64,000 nt of DNA from BA4 sp044376575 (GCA_044376575.1 JBILKR010000011.1:12927-76926), one strand, 5' to 3'; numbered from the stretch's first letter, positions 1 to 9,281 are shown. Made by a program: numbers and translations. The notes: generated by a model from the sequence alone, not told the origin.

Positions 1-676
1 CGAATCCCAGATGTGATAAGCAAATCACGAGATTACAATGCAATTCTTTTTTTAAAACTTTAGCAATTTTATTTGCTTTTTCAATTGGATCCTGATATTG
101 CATTTCTCCTGTGAGTCGCTTGTCAACCAAGCCATCCAGTTCAACTCCAACACCGAGAATTCCAATTTTTAATCCATCAATTTTTTTAATAATATAAGGC
201 TCAACATTTTTGTGTAGGGCGGTGTTTCGGACATCATAATTACAATTAACAAATGGAAAAGAGGCGTGAGGAAGTTGTTTCACCAATCCTTCAATTCCAT
301 TATCAAAATCATGATTTCCAAAAGTTGCTGCATCATATTGCATTTTGCTCATCAATTTGAACTCCAGTTCTCCTCCGTAAAAATTAAAATAAGGTGTGCC
401 TTGAAAAATATCGCCGGCATCCAGTAACAATACATTTTTCTCTTCACTTCTGATTTTCTGAATCAATGCTGCTCTTTTTGCAAATCCACCTTCTCCAGGA
501 TGTTTGGGATCATTAAGAGGAAAAGGTTCGATATGGCTGTGCACATCATTGGTATGAAGTATAACCAGTTTTTTTATTTCATCATGTTGAAACAGCGTTG
601 ATGAAAAAGCCTGTTTATGCAACAGTCCAACCCCTGATGCTAACCCTGCATATTGTATGAATTTTCTTCGTTTCAT
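1..676 (-). CDS. Metallophosphatase, 5'-nucleotidase N-terminal half (partial)
   Basis: Calcineurin-like metallophosphoesterase of the UshA/5'-nucleotidase type, open through the left edge; 225 codons are visible. The N-terminus MKRRKFIQYAG has twin basic residues before a hydrophobic stretch, so Tat or Sec export is likely. Metal-binding motifs are in the expected order: TNDVHSH near residue 43, DAGD near 84, GNHDFDNG near 118, and a further conserved block SHLGF at the edge. It overlaps the upstream C-terminal-domain gene by 4 bases (ATGA), so the two are probably co-translated and together make one functional periplasmic nucleotidase. The catalytic domain is certain; the exact substrate (nucleotide, UDP-sugar or cyclic nucleotide) cannot be read from the sequence. 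Confidence 0.9.
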   Translation of the reverse strand, partial: MKRRKFIQYAGLASGVGLLHKQAFSSTLFQHDEIKKLVILHTNDVHSHIEPFPLNDPKHPGEGGFAKRAALIQKIRSEEKNVLLLDAGDIFQGTPYFNFYGGELEFKLMSKMQYDAATFGNHDFDNGIEGLVKQLPHASFPFVNCNYDVRNTALHKNVEPYIIKKIDGLKIGILGVGVELDGLVDKRLTGEMQYQDPIEKANKIAKVLKKELHCNLVICLSHLGF

Positions 677-1401
677 GGTTCAATCACGATGCGTTTATCA
701 AGTTCGGAATGAATATTCTTTTTCTTTTTTATATAATCAATAATCGCATCTCTCATTTTGATTTGTAAAGGATGCTTTTGTGTTGCCTTTAAAAAAAAAC
801 TCATCTGATCTCCGCCATTGGCAAGATAATCAGATGTGAGAATAGTATATGTTGCTTTAGATTTAAAAATTTCTCCCTCCTGAAATGTTATTTTTCCTGA
901 GCGTGTATGATAAATTTTAAAACCTGAAAATGGCTGAGATCCAACTGAAATTAAATGTTTTATCATCTCATGAATTACATTTGAATCAACATGTAATAAA
1001 ACTAGTTCATTTTCAAATGGCATCAACTCAAAAATATTTCTGGTAGTGATTGCTCCTTTTGGTAAGGATGAACGTAATCCACCAATATTTAAAAATACAG
1101 CATCCGGAACTACTCCTGTTTTTTCTTTTCCAACTTCACGCAATAAATCCGATACAAAATTACCAAGCACGGTTTCAGGCAATCCTTTTACCTTAGGCAT
1201 ATCAATATCACTAAATCCAATTACTTCATTCATTGTTTCATCTAAGTTTTGTTTATATGGAGCAACAATCGAATCGTACGCTTTTTCAGATGAAAAAGAC
1301 GATACAGCCACTAACTTGTATTCGCTATTGGTGACATGGTAATTGCCGGCACATGAAAAAATGAAAATAATACATACTGAAATCCAGGTAAGGTGCTTCA
1401 T
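673..1401 (-). CDS. 5'-nucleotidase C-terminal domain lipoprotein
   Basis: A 242-residue protein equal to the substrate-binding C-terminal domain of UshA-type 5'-nucleotidases, encoded on its own. I start it at the internal Met (1401) because this gives a clean lipoprotein signal: MKHLTWISV, a hydrophobic core, then the lipobox FSC|A. Family blocks visible are GNFVSDLLRE, FLNIGGLRSSLPKG, NIFELMPFENELV and a YTILTSDYLANGGD segment (purine-ring stacking region). It is immediately upstream of, and overlaps by 4 bases, the metallophosphatase gene. The split of a normally single polypeptide into two co-translated genes is common in Bacteroidota. The lipid anchor implies the complex sits on a membrane. 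Confidence 0.88.
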   Translation of the reverse strand: MKHLTWISVCIIFIFSCAGNYHVTNSEYKLVAVSSFSSEKAYDSIVAPYKQNLDETMNEVIGFSDIDMPKVKGLPETVLGNFVSDLLREVGKEKTGVVPDAVFLNIGGLRSSLPKGAITTRNIFELMPFENELVLLHVDSNVIHEMIKHLISVGSQPFSGFKIYHTRSGKITFQEGEIFKSKATYTILTSDYLANGGDQMSFFLKATQKHPLQIKMRDAIIDYIKKKKNIHSELDKRIVIEP

Positions 1402-1431
1402 ATATCTAATATAGTCATTCATTTAGTTTAT

Positions 1432-1902
1432 TTATCTGATACGATCAATAGATTTTACCAATTCATCATCTTTTTTAATTTGTTTTATGGCTAAATAAAT
1501 CCATACCATTGAAACAACTGGAAAAATTAAACTAAGAGGCTTTGTCTTTTGAATCATTTCAGCCATTTCAATAGGAAAAGATGATAATAACCAGCTAATC
1601 GCAAGAATTATGATAACTGGCTGAAATGCCATGATCAGTTTACATAATTTTATTTGTTTCATTCTATTATGATATGAAAACATGGCAATTGTCATTGAGA
1701 AAATAGAAAGAATCAAAGGAATAAGTATCCAAAAAGAAGAAATATTTTTTTGTATTTGACCATTGGCAGTTTCTTTTATAATACAAGCCGTGATAGTATA
1801 ATTTATCTCTTGTATAGAAAATGAAAAGAGCGGAATAAACATCATTAATGCGTTGCATAAAATTGCGATCAGGAGATAAATGGTTTGAATTCGTTGTAGC
1901 AT
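1432..1902 (-). CDS. DUF4293 family membrane protein
   Basis: A 156-residue integral membrane protein starting at MLQRIQTIYLL (1902); in-frame codons further upstream give a lysine-rich leader with no conservation signal. About four hydrophobic segments are visible (residues 7-28, 52-75, 85-105, 115-135), with a short charged C-terminal tail rich in Lys and Asp. The opening motif RIQTIYLLI matches the Bacteroidota family DUF4293, which is often found divergent from rho as here. Function is unknown. An imperfect TAnnTTTG-like element (TATACTTG) lies about 13 bases upstream of the chosen start. Confidence 0.8.
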   Translation of the reverse strand: MLQRIQTIYLLIAILCNALMMFIPLFSFSIQEINYTITACIIKETANGQIQKNISSFWILIPLILSIFSMTIAMFSYHNRMKQIKLCKLIMAFQPVIIILAISWLLSSFPIEMAEMIQKTKPLSLIFPVVSMVWIYLAIKQIKKDDELVKSIDRIR

Positions 1903-2048
1903 AGTATTTTTTTTACAAGTATATCTTTTTTCATTTAAAGTATGATGAGAAAAATAAAGGTTCTTAAATTTTATAAAAAAAATGATGTTGTAGTTTGGTA
2001 ATTCCATTAAATTCGTAATATTGCCTTGATTTTAGTTCTGTCAATTCA

Positions 2049-2063
2049 TTCCCGTGTCGGGAA
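2049..2063 (+). other. Small hairpin in the rho leader
   Basis: Perfect 6-bp inverted repeat TTCCCG / CGGGAA with a 3-base loop, about 55 bases upstream of the rho start. No T-tract follows, so it is not a simple intrinsic terminator. Rho is autoregulated by attenuation in other bacteria, but nothing here proves that. Confidence 0.35.
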
Positions 2064-2117
2064 ATTCTCATAAAACCTTATTCAAAAAAATTAAGTTTAA
2101 CACATTAATATTTATTC

Positions 2118-3704
2118 ATGCACGACATTTCGACATTGAAAGAAAAACTTTTACCCGAATTGAAAGAAATTGCAAAGGCACTTGGAATACCAAAGTATCA
2201 CTTCATGAAAAAAGAAGAACTGATACAGCGTATTATTGAAGTTGGAGCAGGTGAAGATAAATCATCTGTATCGTCAGTAAATAATGACGAATTAAGTGAT
2301 ATTGATAATAAACATAAAAGAAAAAGAACACGCATTGATTCTGATCATAAAACATTGTTTGAAGAAGAAAAAACAAATATTGAATCAGCACCTGTTCAAT
2401 CAGAAAAACGAGTAACTCCTATTGAATCTGAAATTGTACCCGAACAACAAAAACATGTTGAAATCATAAAAGAAGAAGCTCCTGCAGAAGTAATTGCTGA
2501 AAAGACTGAAGAAATTCAACCAGTACAGTCTCAATTAACGACAACTGGGGGAAATTACCGCAAGTTTAATGACTATTTTAGTTTTGAAGGTGTTGTTGAA
2601 AGTGAGGGCGTGTTGGAAATTATGCCTGATGGTTATGGATTTATGAGAAGTTCGGATTATAATTATCTCAGCTCTCCGGATGATGTATATGTATCACAAT
2701 CGCAAATTAAATTATTTGGTTTAAAGACCGGTGATACCATCGTTGGAACCATACGTACACCGAAAGAAGGAGAAAAATATTTTCCATTAATTAAAATTGT
2801 ACAGATTAACGGACTTACTACTGAGCAAATTCGTGATCGTGTACCTTTTGATTATTTGACACCTTTATTTCCTCATGAAAAAATAAATCTTGTGGGCAAG
2901 GCTCCGAAGCAATCTATGTCGTTGCGTATTATGGATTTATTTACTCCGATAGGAAAAGGACAACGTGGATTGATTGTAGCGCAACCTAAAACCGGAAAGA
3001 CTGTATTGCTTAAAGATGTAGCCAATGCCATTGCTGCCAATCATCCTGAAATTTATTTGATTATATTATTAGTTGATGAACGTCCGGAAGAGGTAACAGA
3101 TATGGCTCGTAGCGTAAATGCTGAAGTGATTGCTTCGACCTTCGATGAGCCTGCTGAACGTCACGTTAAAATTGCAAATCTGGTGCTTGAAAAAGCAAAG
3201 CGATTAACAGAATGTGGTCATGATGTGGTGATACTTTTAGATTCGATTACACGTTTAGCTCGTGCATACAATACTGTAGCACCTGGATCTGGTAAAGTAT
3301 TAACAGGTGGTGTAGATTCCAATGCACTTCAAAAACCAAAAAAATTCTTTGGTGCGGCTCGTAAAATTGAAGATGGCGGATCGTTGACCATTCTTGCTAC
3401 AGCATTGATTGATACCGGATCAAAAATGGATGAAGTAATTTTTGAAGAGTTTAAAGGTACGGGTAACATGGAGTTACAGCTCGATCGTAAACTTGCCAAT
3501 AAGCGTATTTATCCTGCCATCGATATCAACTCGTCAAGTACACGTAGAGATGATTTGTTAGTGAGCAAAGAAAACATTAACAGGATGTATGTATTGCGCA
3601 ATCACCTTGCAGATATGAATACAGTTGAAGCCATGGAGTTTTTAATGGACAGGATACGCTTTACTCAAAATAATGAAGAGTTTCTGATCTCGATGAACGG
3701 ATAA
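2118..3704 (+). CDS. rho: Transcription termination factor Rho
   Basis: Hexameric RNA-dependent ATPase that terminates transcription. At 528 residues it is about 110 longer than E. coli Rho (419). Order: Rho N-terminal SAP-like domain (1-45), a charged low-complexity linker rich in Glu/Lys/Ser (46-145), the cold-shock-like RNA-binding domain (about 150-230, with EGVLEIMPDGYGFMR), then the RecA-type motor. Walker A is AQPKTGKT (288-295), Walker B VVILLDSITRLARAYN (about 370-385); the Q/R-loop regions and the terminal EFKGTGNMEL and INSSSTRRDDLL motifs are intact, so it should be active. The extended linker is characteristic of Bacteroidota Rho; in Bacteroides thetaiotaomicron such a region is reported to be disordered and to drive condensate formation. 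Followed after 2 bases by a DUF4199 gene. Confidence 0.98.
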   Translation: MHDISTLKEKLLPELKEIAKALGIPKYHFMKKEELIQRIIEVGAGEDKSSVSSVNNDELSDIDNKHKRKRTRIDSDHKTLFEEEKTNIESAPVQSEKRVTPIESEIVPEQQKHVEIIKEEAPAEVIAEKTEEIQPVQSQLTTTGGNYRKFNDYFSFEGVVESEGVLEIMPDGYGFMRSSDYNYLSSPDDVYVSQSQIKLFGLKTGDTIVGTIRTPKEGEKYFPLIKIVQINGLTTEQIRDRVPFDYLTPLFPHEKINLVGKAPKQSMSLRIMDLFTPIGKGQRGLIVAQPKTGKTVLLKDVANAIAANHPEIYLIILLVDERPEEVTDMARSVNAEVIASTFDEPAERHVKIANLVLEKAKRLTECGHDVVILLDSITRLARAYNTVAPGSGKVLTGGVDSNALQKPKKFFGAARKIEDGGSLTILATALIDTGSKMDEVIFEEFKGTGNMELQLDRKLANKRIYPAIDINSSSTRRDDLLVSKENINRMYVLRNHLADMNTVEAMEFLMDRIRFTQNNEEFLISMNG

Positions 3705-3706
3705 TT

Positions 3707-4201
3707 ATGAATGCAGTTAAAACGGGAATTGTTGCCGCTTTACTTTTTTTTGTTTTTAAACTAATACTTTTTTTTAGTAATCTGCAACATAAAATATTAG
3801 CTGATTTTCCTATTGCTCCGCTTTTAATTACAACTTTTATTGGTATCGTTTACATCATTTTGAAATTTAGAAATTCCGGAAGATTTGATGTGGCAGGTGC
3901 ATTTAAAGAGGGTGGAAAAGTAGCGTTGGTTTCTGCTTTACTTTCTTCTTTTCTTGTTTATTTCTATTACACAGGTATTGATCCCGATTTTCTGGAAATA
4001 CTTAAAATTGAAAAGTTGAAACTGGCCTCAACCCTTACCGATACAAAAGCGTTGGAAAATTATAAAAAAGCCACGGAGTTTTTTAATTCAGCCTCTACAC
4101 GATCGTTGTTTACCCTTTCGGGAATGACTGTTTTCGGATTAATAAGTTCATTAATTATTGCATTGCTTACGAACGCAATGCTGGTGAATAAATCACGCTA
4201 A
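3707..4201 (+). CDS. DUF4199 family membrane protein
   Basis: A 164-residue protein with four likely membrane segments (about 7-24, 36-54, 71-89 and 138-158). A charged stretch between segments 3 and 4 (GIDPDFLEILKIEKLK and a helical Lys-rich region) probably faces one side of the membrane. Layout and length fit DUF4199, common in Bacteroidota and of unknown function. It starts 2 bases after rho stops, so it is probably co-transcribed. Its TAA ends at 4201 and the convergent gene's stop begins at 4202, leaving no intergenic base. Confidence 0.72.
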   Translation: MNAVKTGIVAALLFFVFKLILFFSNLQHKILADFPIAPLLITTFIGIVYIILKFRNSGRFDVAGAFKEGGKVALVSALLSSFLVYFYYTGIDPDFLEILKIEKLKLASTLTDTKALENYKKATEFFNSASTRSLFTLSGMTVFGLISSLIIALLTNAMLVNKSR

Positions 4202-5278
4202 TTATTTTTTCTTGATAACATCTATAAACACCGGAAGGTGATCTGAATATCCACCCAGGTATTTGGGACCGCCGTAAGTTCTGAATGGCATCTTGCCCAT
4301 AAATTTCTCATCATCTTCGAGTAACCAAGGCGCGTCAAAAATTGATGATTGATTATCCTGTATCATCACCCCTTTTTTTCTTGTTACCATCGGCGAAGAG
4401 ACAATCATTTGGTCGAGCACTGCCCAGTGTTCTTTATACTTTTCTGTTCCAATTCCTTTGGCAAAAAACGGATAAGAGGTGTTATACAAATCTTTTCCCT
4501 TCAAGCTATCCAGATGATTGATGGCTCCTAATCCTACCATCAAACTTTTATCACCGGGCTCATCGTTGAAGTCGCCGGTGATGATAATGTTGGCTTCAGG
4601 ATCCATACGATAAATTGAATCCACACAATGTTTTATTTTTTCTGCCACGAACATTCTTCTGGGTTCTGAGGCAGCAGCTCCTCCCAGCTTCGAAGGCCAG
4701 TGATTGATGAAAACATGTAAAGTATCTTTTTTGAAGATGATGCCTTTTACATACAATACATCTCTTGTTTTTACGGAAGGATCAAAAGGAAAAACAATAC
4801 GGATGGCTTCGTGCTTAATGGGTCTGAATTTTTCAGGTCTGTAAATTAATCCTACATCTACACCTCGATTATCCGGAGAATCTTCATGAACTATACTATA
4901 TCCTGCTTTTACTAATGGGGTTTTGGTGATGAGTTCATTGAGTACGTATCGGTTTTCAATTTCGCAAAATCCGACGATGGCCGGTAAATCCCAACCACCA
5001 AGTGCAGTCAGTGTTTTGTATATATGATCCAGTTTCTCCAGGTAACGAGAGAAGGTCCAACCTTTAACACCTGTAGGCAAAAAATCTTCATCGTTCTTTA
5101 ATGTGTCATTGAAAGTGTCAAAGAGATTTTCCACATTGTAAAAAGCTACCCTTAGTGCCTGTTCATTCTTTTTTTCAAATCCTTTTAATTTTTCATTTCC
5201 TGATGTTGTTATTGTATCCTGAGCAAATACAATGGATACAAACATTACTATGAAGCCAACGAGAATTATTTTTTTCAT
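4202..5278 (-). CDS. Secreted endonuclease/exonuclease/phosphatase family protein
   Basis: 358 residues with a Sec signal peptide (MKKIILVGFIVMFVSIVFAQ, cleavage after about residue 19). The mature part has the EEP (DNase I-like) fold motifs in order: VAFYNVENLFD, GFCEIENRYVL (metal-binding Glu), NHWPSKLGG, ITGDFNDEPGD (catalytic Asp-x-Asn) and YSDHLPVFIDV (Ser-Asp-His). All catalytic motifs are present. Bacteroidota encode many exported EEP proteins; whether this one cuts DNA or phosphoesters of other molecules cannot be decided. An imperfect -7 element (CAACTTTG) lies about 21 bases upstream. Confidence 0.9.
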   Translation of the reverse strand: MKKIILVGFIVMFVSIVFAQDTITTSGNEKLKGFEKKNEQALRVAFYNVENLFDTFNDTLKNDEDFLPTGVKGWTFSRYLEKLDHIYKTLTALGGWDLPAIVGFCEIENRYVLNELITKTPLVKAGYSIVHEDSPDNRGVDVGLIYRPEKFRPIKHEAIRIVFPFDPSVKTRDVLYVKGIIFKKDTLHVFINHWPSKLGGAAASEPRRMFVAEKIKHCVDSIYRMDPEANIIITGDFNDEPGDKSLMVGLGAINHLDSLKGKDLYNTSYPFFAKGIGTEKYKEHWAVLDQMIVSSPMVTRKKGVMIQDNQSSIFDAPWLLEDDEKFMGKMPFRTYGGPKYLGGYSDHLPVFIDVIKKK

Positions 5279-5319
5279 GTGTTTATTTAATACATTACAA
5301 AGTTGAAAATAAATCGGAA

Positions 5320-6483
5320 TTAATCTTCAGAAGGATTATTTTGTTTACTTACTTTTTTTGATCCTTCATACAACTCAATCAGATAAAATTTACATTCCAA
5401 GGGACCGTTCATGATCGGGATTCGTCTGCTGGTTTTGAGTCCCAGCATTTTCATGGCCTCTTCATTATTAGTGATCATCCATGCGCGTGAACCGGCAAAG
5501 TATTTTTTTAACGTATCACCCATTTGTTTGTATAGCGTATTCATATCGTCGGTTTGTAATCGTTCCCCATAAGGTGGATTACAAACGATATGATAGCCGT
5601 GATGCGGTTCATCAATTTTTGTGAAATCTTTTTTCTCAACAGTCACGTACTCTTCAAGCAAAGCCATCACAAGGTTTTGCTGAGTAGCACGAACCATGCT
5701 GAACGCTTTATCATAGCCTTTGATTTCTGTTTTTTTCTCTTTAATAATTTTTGCGTTGGCTTCATCCCTGATCTGCTCCCAGCATACTTTATCAAAATCT
5801 TTCCATCTCATCAACCCCCATTTTTTACGGTAATATCCGGAAGGAATCTGATATAACTTCATCGCGGCTTCAATGAGTAATGTTCCTGAACCGCACATGG
5901 GATCAAGAAAGGGTTGTTGCATGTCCCATCCTGAAATGGCAATTAATCCTGCTGCCAATACTTCATTCAGCGGAGCTTCTCCTTTCATTTGTCTATAACC
6001 TCTGATATGAAGTGAATCGGACGAAGAATCCAGTGAAATGGAAACACGATTGTGTTGAATAAATACGTTGAAATGTACATCCGGATCATCAACTTCTACA
6101 TTGGGTCGCTGATGAAATTTTTCACGGAATGCATCTACCATTGCATCTTTTACTTTTAAAGAAACATAATGAGAATGACTGAAGTATTTGCTGTTTACCG
6201 TGCCATCTATGCGAAAAGTTTGACGTAAATCCAGGTAATTTTCCCAGGCTAATTTTTTTGCATTATCATACAATTCTTTTTCGTTGGTCGCATAAAATGA
6301 AAAAATGGGAACGAGTATTTTTAATGCTGTTCTTAGTTCGTAGTTAGAACGGTATAAAACTTTCTGATCGCCTTCGTATTCAACACCCCGACGAACCACC
6401 TGGATGTTTGTGCCGCCAATATTTTTTATTTCTTCTGCCAGTATGTCTTCAAGTCCGGCTATGGTTTTTGCAAATAGTTTCAT
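5320..6483 (-). CDS. THUMP-domain class I RNA methyltransferase (RlmL/YpsC-like)
   Basis: 387 residues. The N-terminal part (about 45-155) is a THUMP RNA-binding domain; the C-terminal half is a Rossmann methyltransferase with the SAM-binding block LDPMCGSGTLLIEAA (about 193-207) and the catalytic motif NPPYGERL (302-309) typical of guanine-N2 methylation. It corresponds to the N-terminal half of E. coli RlmL (23S rRNA m2G2445) without the fused RlmK domain, as in Firmicutes YpsC. The start at 6483 overlaps the end of the upstream glycosyltransferase by 4 bases, so the two are probably co-translated although unrelated in function. Confidence 0.92.
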   Translation of the reverse strand: MKLFAKTIAGLEDILAEEIKNIGGTNIQVVRRGVEYEGDQKVLYRSNYELRTALKILVPIFSFYATNEKELYDNAKKLAWENYLDLRQTFRIDGTVNSKYFSHSHYVSLKVKDAMVDAFREKFHQRPNVEVDDPDVHFNVFIQHNRVSISLDSSSDSLHIRGYRQMKGEAPLNEVLAAGLIAISGWDMQQPFLDPMCGSGTLLIEAAMKLYQIPSGYYRKKWGLMRWKDFDKVCWEQIRDEANAKIIKEKKTEIKGYDKAFSMVRATQQNLVMALLEEYVTVEKKDFTKIDEPHHGYHIVCNPPYGERLQTDDMNTLYKQMGDTLKKYFAGSRAWMITNNEEAMKMLGLKTSRRIPIMNGPLECKFYLIELYEGSKKVSKQNNPSED

Positions 6484-8015
6484 TTTGTTAGAAAATTTGT
6501 TTTCACTATGTCAGGATTAATCCAATAGGCTTTCACAGTCCATTTGCCCACCTTCCATTGTTGGGTAGAGTCACTGATTGATAAAAGATCAATACCATCA
6601 GCGGTAAAGGCACCATCAGATTCTTCTTCTTTTAATTCACTGAAAATGATGCGAGGATTCAACGTTTGTAAAATGTTGCGATCGTTCAAAAAGTTCTTCC
6701 ATACGGGTATGGCCTGTGCTTTTGTTCCCCAGGTTAGTCCGGGCGACCATGCACCAACTACGGTTTGATTGTTGAGTTCAGCTTGTTCAAAATAGTGATG
6801 AATGGTTGATAATGTAAATGATCGTTCTTTCCACATGCGTAAATACGTGATGCCGTTGTTGTAGGTTAGCATTAAGAGCATCAGTAATACCATATAAAAT
6901 ATCCATCTTTTTAAAGGCTTTTTTTCCTGAAAAGAATGCCAGGTAATGTTTAGTATTTCTACTCCAACCACAGCAATCAATAAACCCATGGCTGCCATAG
7001 AACTAACAAGGTATCGGCCCGGAACATGATGAATAAATATTTTATGAATTTCAATGCAATTCCAGATGAATACCGGAATGAAAAAAAGTAAAAATGATTT
7101 GTTTTTGTGTTTGAAAAACAAGAGAGAAATACTTAAAATAAAACTGGTAATCCATGTGTAAAAATAGATACGACTTTCTGTTTCCAGAAAATGAATTTTA
7201 GTGTTATATATAATTACGTCATCTTGAAATTCCCATGCAGGGAAGCGATCTGTAGTTTGATTGCCGATTAAAAAATCCCAGGCTTCCTGTGTGGGGAAAT
7301 ACCAGCAGACAAGATAAATTATTAATGTAATCATTATTGCGAGCACCTGCCATCCCATCCATTTCCATTTATCTTTTGTCATAGATGTATCTATAAAAAT
7401 TAGATAGATCAACGTAGAAAATGGTAAAAGAAAAACAATGTATGCAAACTGAATTTTCATCCACCATGCACAGGCAGAAATCAGCGTACTGATACCGATA
7501 AGCAATGTTTTTTTTCGTGAATCATTTTCCTGCATGGCTTTCATCCAAAGCACGATAGAAAGAAGTATGCATGCTATGGCCGGAAATTCAGCCATACTAA
7601 AGTGCATGTATTGAAATAAATGATATTCGAGCAATCCGACAAAGAGAAATCCAATCCAGTATTTTTGTTCTCCTGACCATTTAATTGATAATCCCAACAG
7701 AAGTAAACAAAAAATAAGTACTGTTAGTCTTGCAGTTAACCAATGCGTACCGAAGAGATAGAGGAAAGGAGCAAGTAAAACATTAAACAACGGATTTTTA
7801 ATCAGGTTGTCACATTCCCAAGTGTTCAAGTCGTACCCATTAATGAAGTTGCGGATCTGGCTGGTATTTAGCCCTTCATCGCTGAAGGCATCTCTGCTCG
7901 GAGAAATGAGTAAATCGGGATCTGCTTGTAAAAACGGAACCTGTATAATTAAAAGTACACAAGGTAAAATCCACCAGATTTTTTGACTGAAGCTATGTAG
8001 CCATGAAGGAATCAC
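6480..8015 (-). CDS. GT-C fold membrane glycosyltransferase-like protein
   Basis: 511 residues with roughly eleven hydrophobic segments and a soluble C-terminal portion of about 100 residues. A DE pair in the first long extracytoplasmic loop (FSDEGLN, about residues 45-51) matches the acidic catalytic motif of GT-C/GT39-like enzymes that use polyprenyl-phosphate sugars. The rest is too divergent to assign a donor or acceptor. It overlaps the rRNA methyltransferase by 4 bases and begins 4 bases from the end of the ornithine aminotransferase, so it lies in a compact minus-strand operon. A second GT-C protein of similar plan is at 40851. Confidence 0.72.
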   Translation of the reverse strand: MIPSWLHSFSQKIWWILPCVLLIIQVPFLQADPDLLISPSRDAFSDEGLNTSQIRNFINGYDLNTWECDNLIKNPLFNVLLAPFLYLFGTHWLTARLTVLIFCLLLLGLSIKWSGEQKYWIGFLFVGLLEYHLFQYMHFSMAEFPAIACILLSIVLWMKAMQENDSRKKTLLIGISTLISACAWWMKIQFAYIVFLLPFSTLIYLIFIDTSMTKDKWKWMGWQVLAIMITLIIYLVCWYFPTQEAWDFLIGNQTTDRFPAWEFQDDVIIYNTKIHFLETESRIYFYTWITSFILSISLLFFKHKNKSFLLFFIPVFIWNCIEIHKIFIHHVPGRYLVSSMAAMGLLIAVVGVEILNITWHSFQEKKPLKRWIFYMVLLMLLMLTYNNGITYLRMWKERSFTLSTIHHYFEQAELNNQTVVGAWSPGLTWGTKAQAIPVWKNFLNDRNILQTLNPRIIFSELKEEESDGAFTADGIDLLSISDSTQQWKVGKWTVKAYWINPDIVKTNFLTK

Positions 8016-8018
8016 TGT

Positions 8019-9251
8019 TTATGCGTGAAATGATTCAATACTTTCTTTAATGATTTGAATGCATTCCTGCATTTGCTCTTCATTAATCACCAACGGTGGA
8101 GCCAAACGGATGATGTTACCATGGGTGGGTTTTGCGAGTAAGCCACGCTTTTTAAATGCATAACACAGATCATAAGCACTTACACCTTTGCTTTCATCAA
8201 TCACAATGGCATTTAATAATCCTTTACCCCTGATTTTTTCAATGATGGGTGAGTTGATTGCTTCCAATGCTTTGCGTAAAGTTTCACCCATTACCATTGC
8301 ATTGTTAGCCATGTTTTCATCTTCTAGTACTTGCAATGCTTCCATGGCTACAGCACAGGCGAGTGGATTTCCACCATAGGTACTTCCATGTTCTCCGGGT
8401 TGAATGGTAAGCATAACTTCATTACTGGATAAAACCGCAGATACCGGCAATACTCCACCTGAAAGGGCTTTGCCGAGGATCAGCACATCAGGTTTTACGT
8501 TTTCCCAGTCGCAGGCAAGTTTTTTACCTGTACGGCATAAACCTGTTTGCACTTCATCGGCAATCATTAATACATTGTACTTGGTACAAAGTTCACGTAT
8601 ACCTTTCAGGTAGCCTTCATCCGGAACCACAACGCCTGCTTCACCCTGAATGGGTTCAAACATGAATCCGGCAATGTGTGGATCGTTTTTAAATTTTTCT
8701 TCCAGGGCGGATAAATTGTTGTAAGGTATAATTTCAAAGCCGGGAACATACGGCCCGAATCCTTCAAAACTGCTTGGATCCGTGGATGAAGAAATGGCAG
8801 CGATGGTTCGTCCCCAGAAATTTCCCTCTACAAAAATAATTTTTGCCTGATGTGCAGGAATTTTTTTTACTTCATACCCCCAGCGGCGAGTCAGCTTGAT
8901 GGCGGTTTCACCACCTTCAACACCAGTATTCATAGGTAATACACGATCGTATCCAAAATATTCAGTGATGTATTTTTCATACAATCCCAATTTGTTATTG
9001 TAAAATGCACGCGATGTCAGTGTCACTTTTTCTGCCTGGTCTTTCAATGCCTGAATAATACGTGGATGGCAATGTCCTTGATTTACGGCAGAATAGGCTG
9101 ATAAAAAATCGTAATAGCGATGCCCTTCCGGATCCCAAACATATACGCCTTTCGCTTCTGCTACTACTACTTTTATAGGAGCATAATTTTTTGCGCCATA
9201 CTTGTCTTCCAGTTCCATGGCTTCCGTCGAACCCACCTGTTGATGTATCAT
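8019..9251 (-). CDS. rocD: Ornithine--oxo-acid transaminase
   Basis: 410-residue PLP-dependent class III aminotransferase that converts ornithine and 2-oxoglutarate to glutamate semialdehyde and glutamate. Visible motifs: TGVEGGETAIKLTRRWGY, EPIQGEAGVVVPDEGY, the PLP-contacting ADEVQTG (Asp233) and the Schiff-base lysine in LILGKALSGG (Lys261). Length and the ENFWGRT-type block fit ornithine aminotransferase rather than acetylornithine or GABA transaminase. A consensus -7 element, TAGCTTTG (9274-9281), lies 22 bases upstream of the ATG. It is the first gene of the minus-strand unit 9251-5320. Confidence 0.92.
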   Translation of the reverse strand: MIHQQVGSTEAMELEDKYGAKNYAPIKVVVAEAKGVYVWDPEGHRYYDFLSAYSAVNQGHCHPRIIQALKDQAEKVTLTSRAFYNNKLGLYEKYITEYFGYDRVLPMNTGVEGGETAIKLTRRWGYEVKKIPAHQAKIIFVEGNFWGRTIAAISSSTDPSSFEGFGPYVPGFEIIPYNNLSALEEKFKNDPHIAGFMFEPIQGEAGVVVPDEGYLKGIRELCTKYNVLMIADEVQTGLCRTGKKLACDWENVKPDVLILGKALSGGVLPVSAVLSSNEVMLTIQPGEHGSTYGGNPLACAVAMEALQVLEDENMANNAMVMGETLRKALEAINSPIIEKIRGKGLLNAIVIDESKGVSAYDLCYAFKKRGLLAKPTHGNIIRLAPPLVINEEQMQECIQIIKESIESFHA

Positions 9252-9273
9252 AACCTTAATTTTTAACCTTTTA

Positions 9274-9281
9274 CAAAGCTA
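9274..9281 (-). promoter_or_regulatory. Bacteroidota -7 promoter element for rocD
   Basis: TAGCTTTG read on the minus strand is an exact match to the TAnnTTTG -7 consensus of the Bacteroidota housekeeping sigma factor, 22 bases before the rocD ATG. No strong -33 TTTG at the usual 19-21 base spacing was found. Confidence 0.5.

Noticed and set aside
1903..2117. Riboswitch or attenuator ahead of rho
   Set aside because: Only one 6-bp hairpin without a T-tract; no known riboswitch core.
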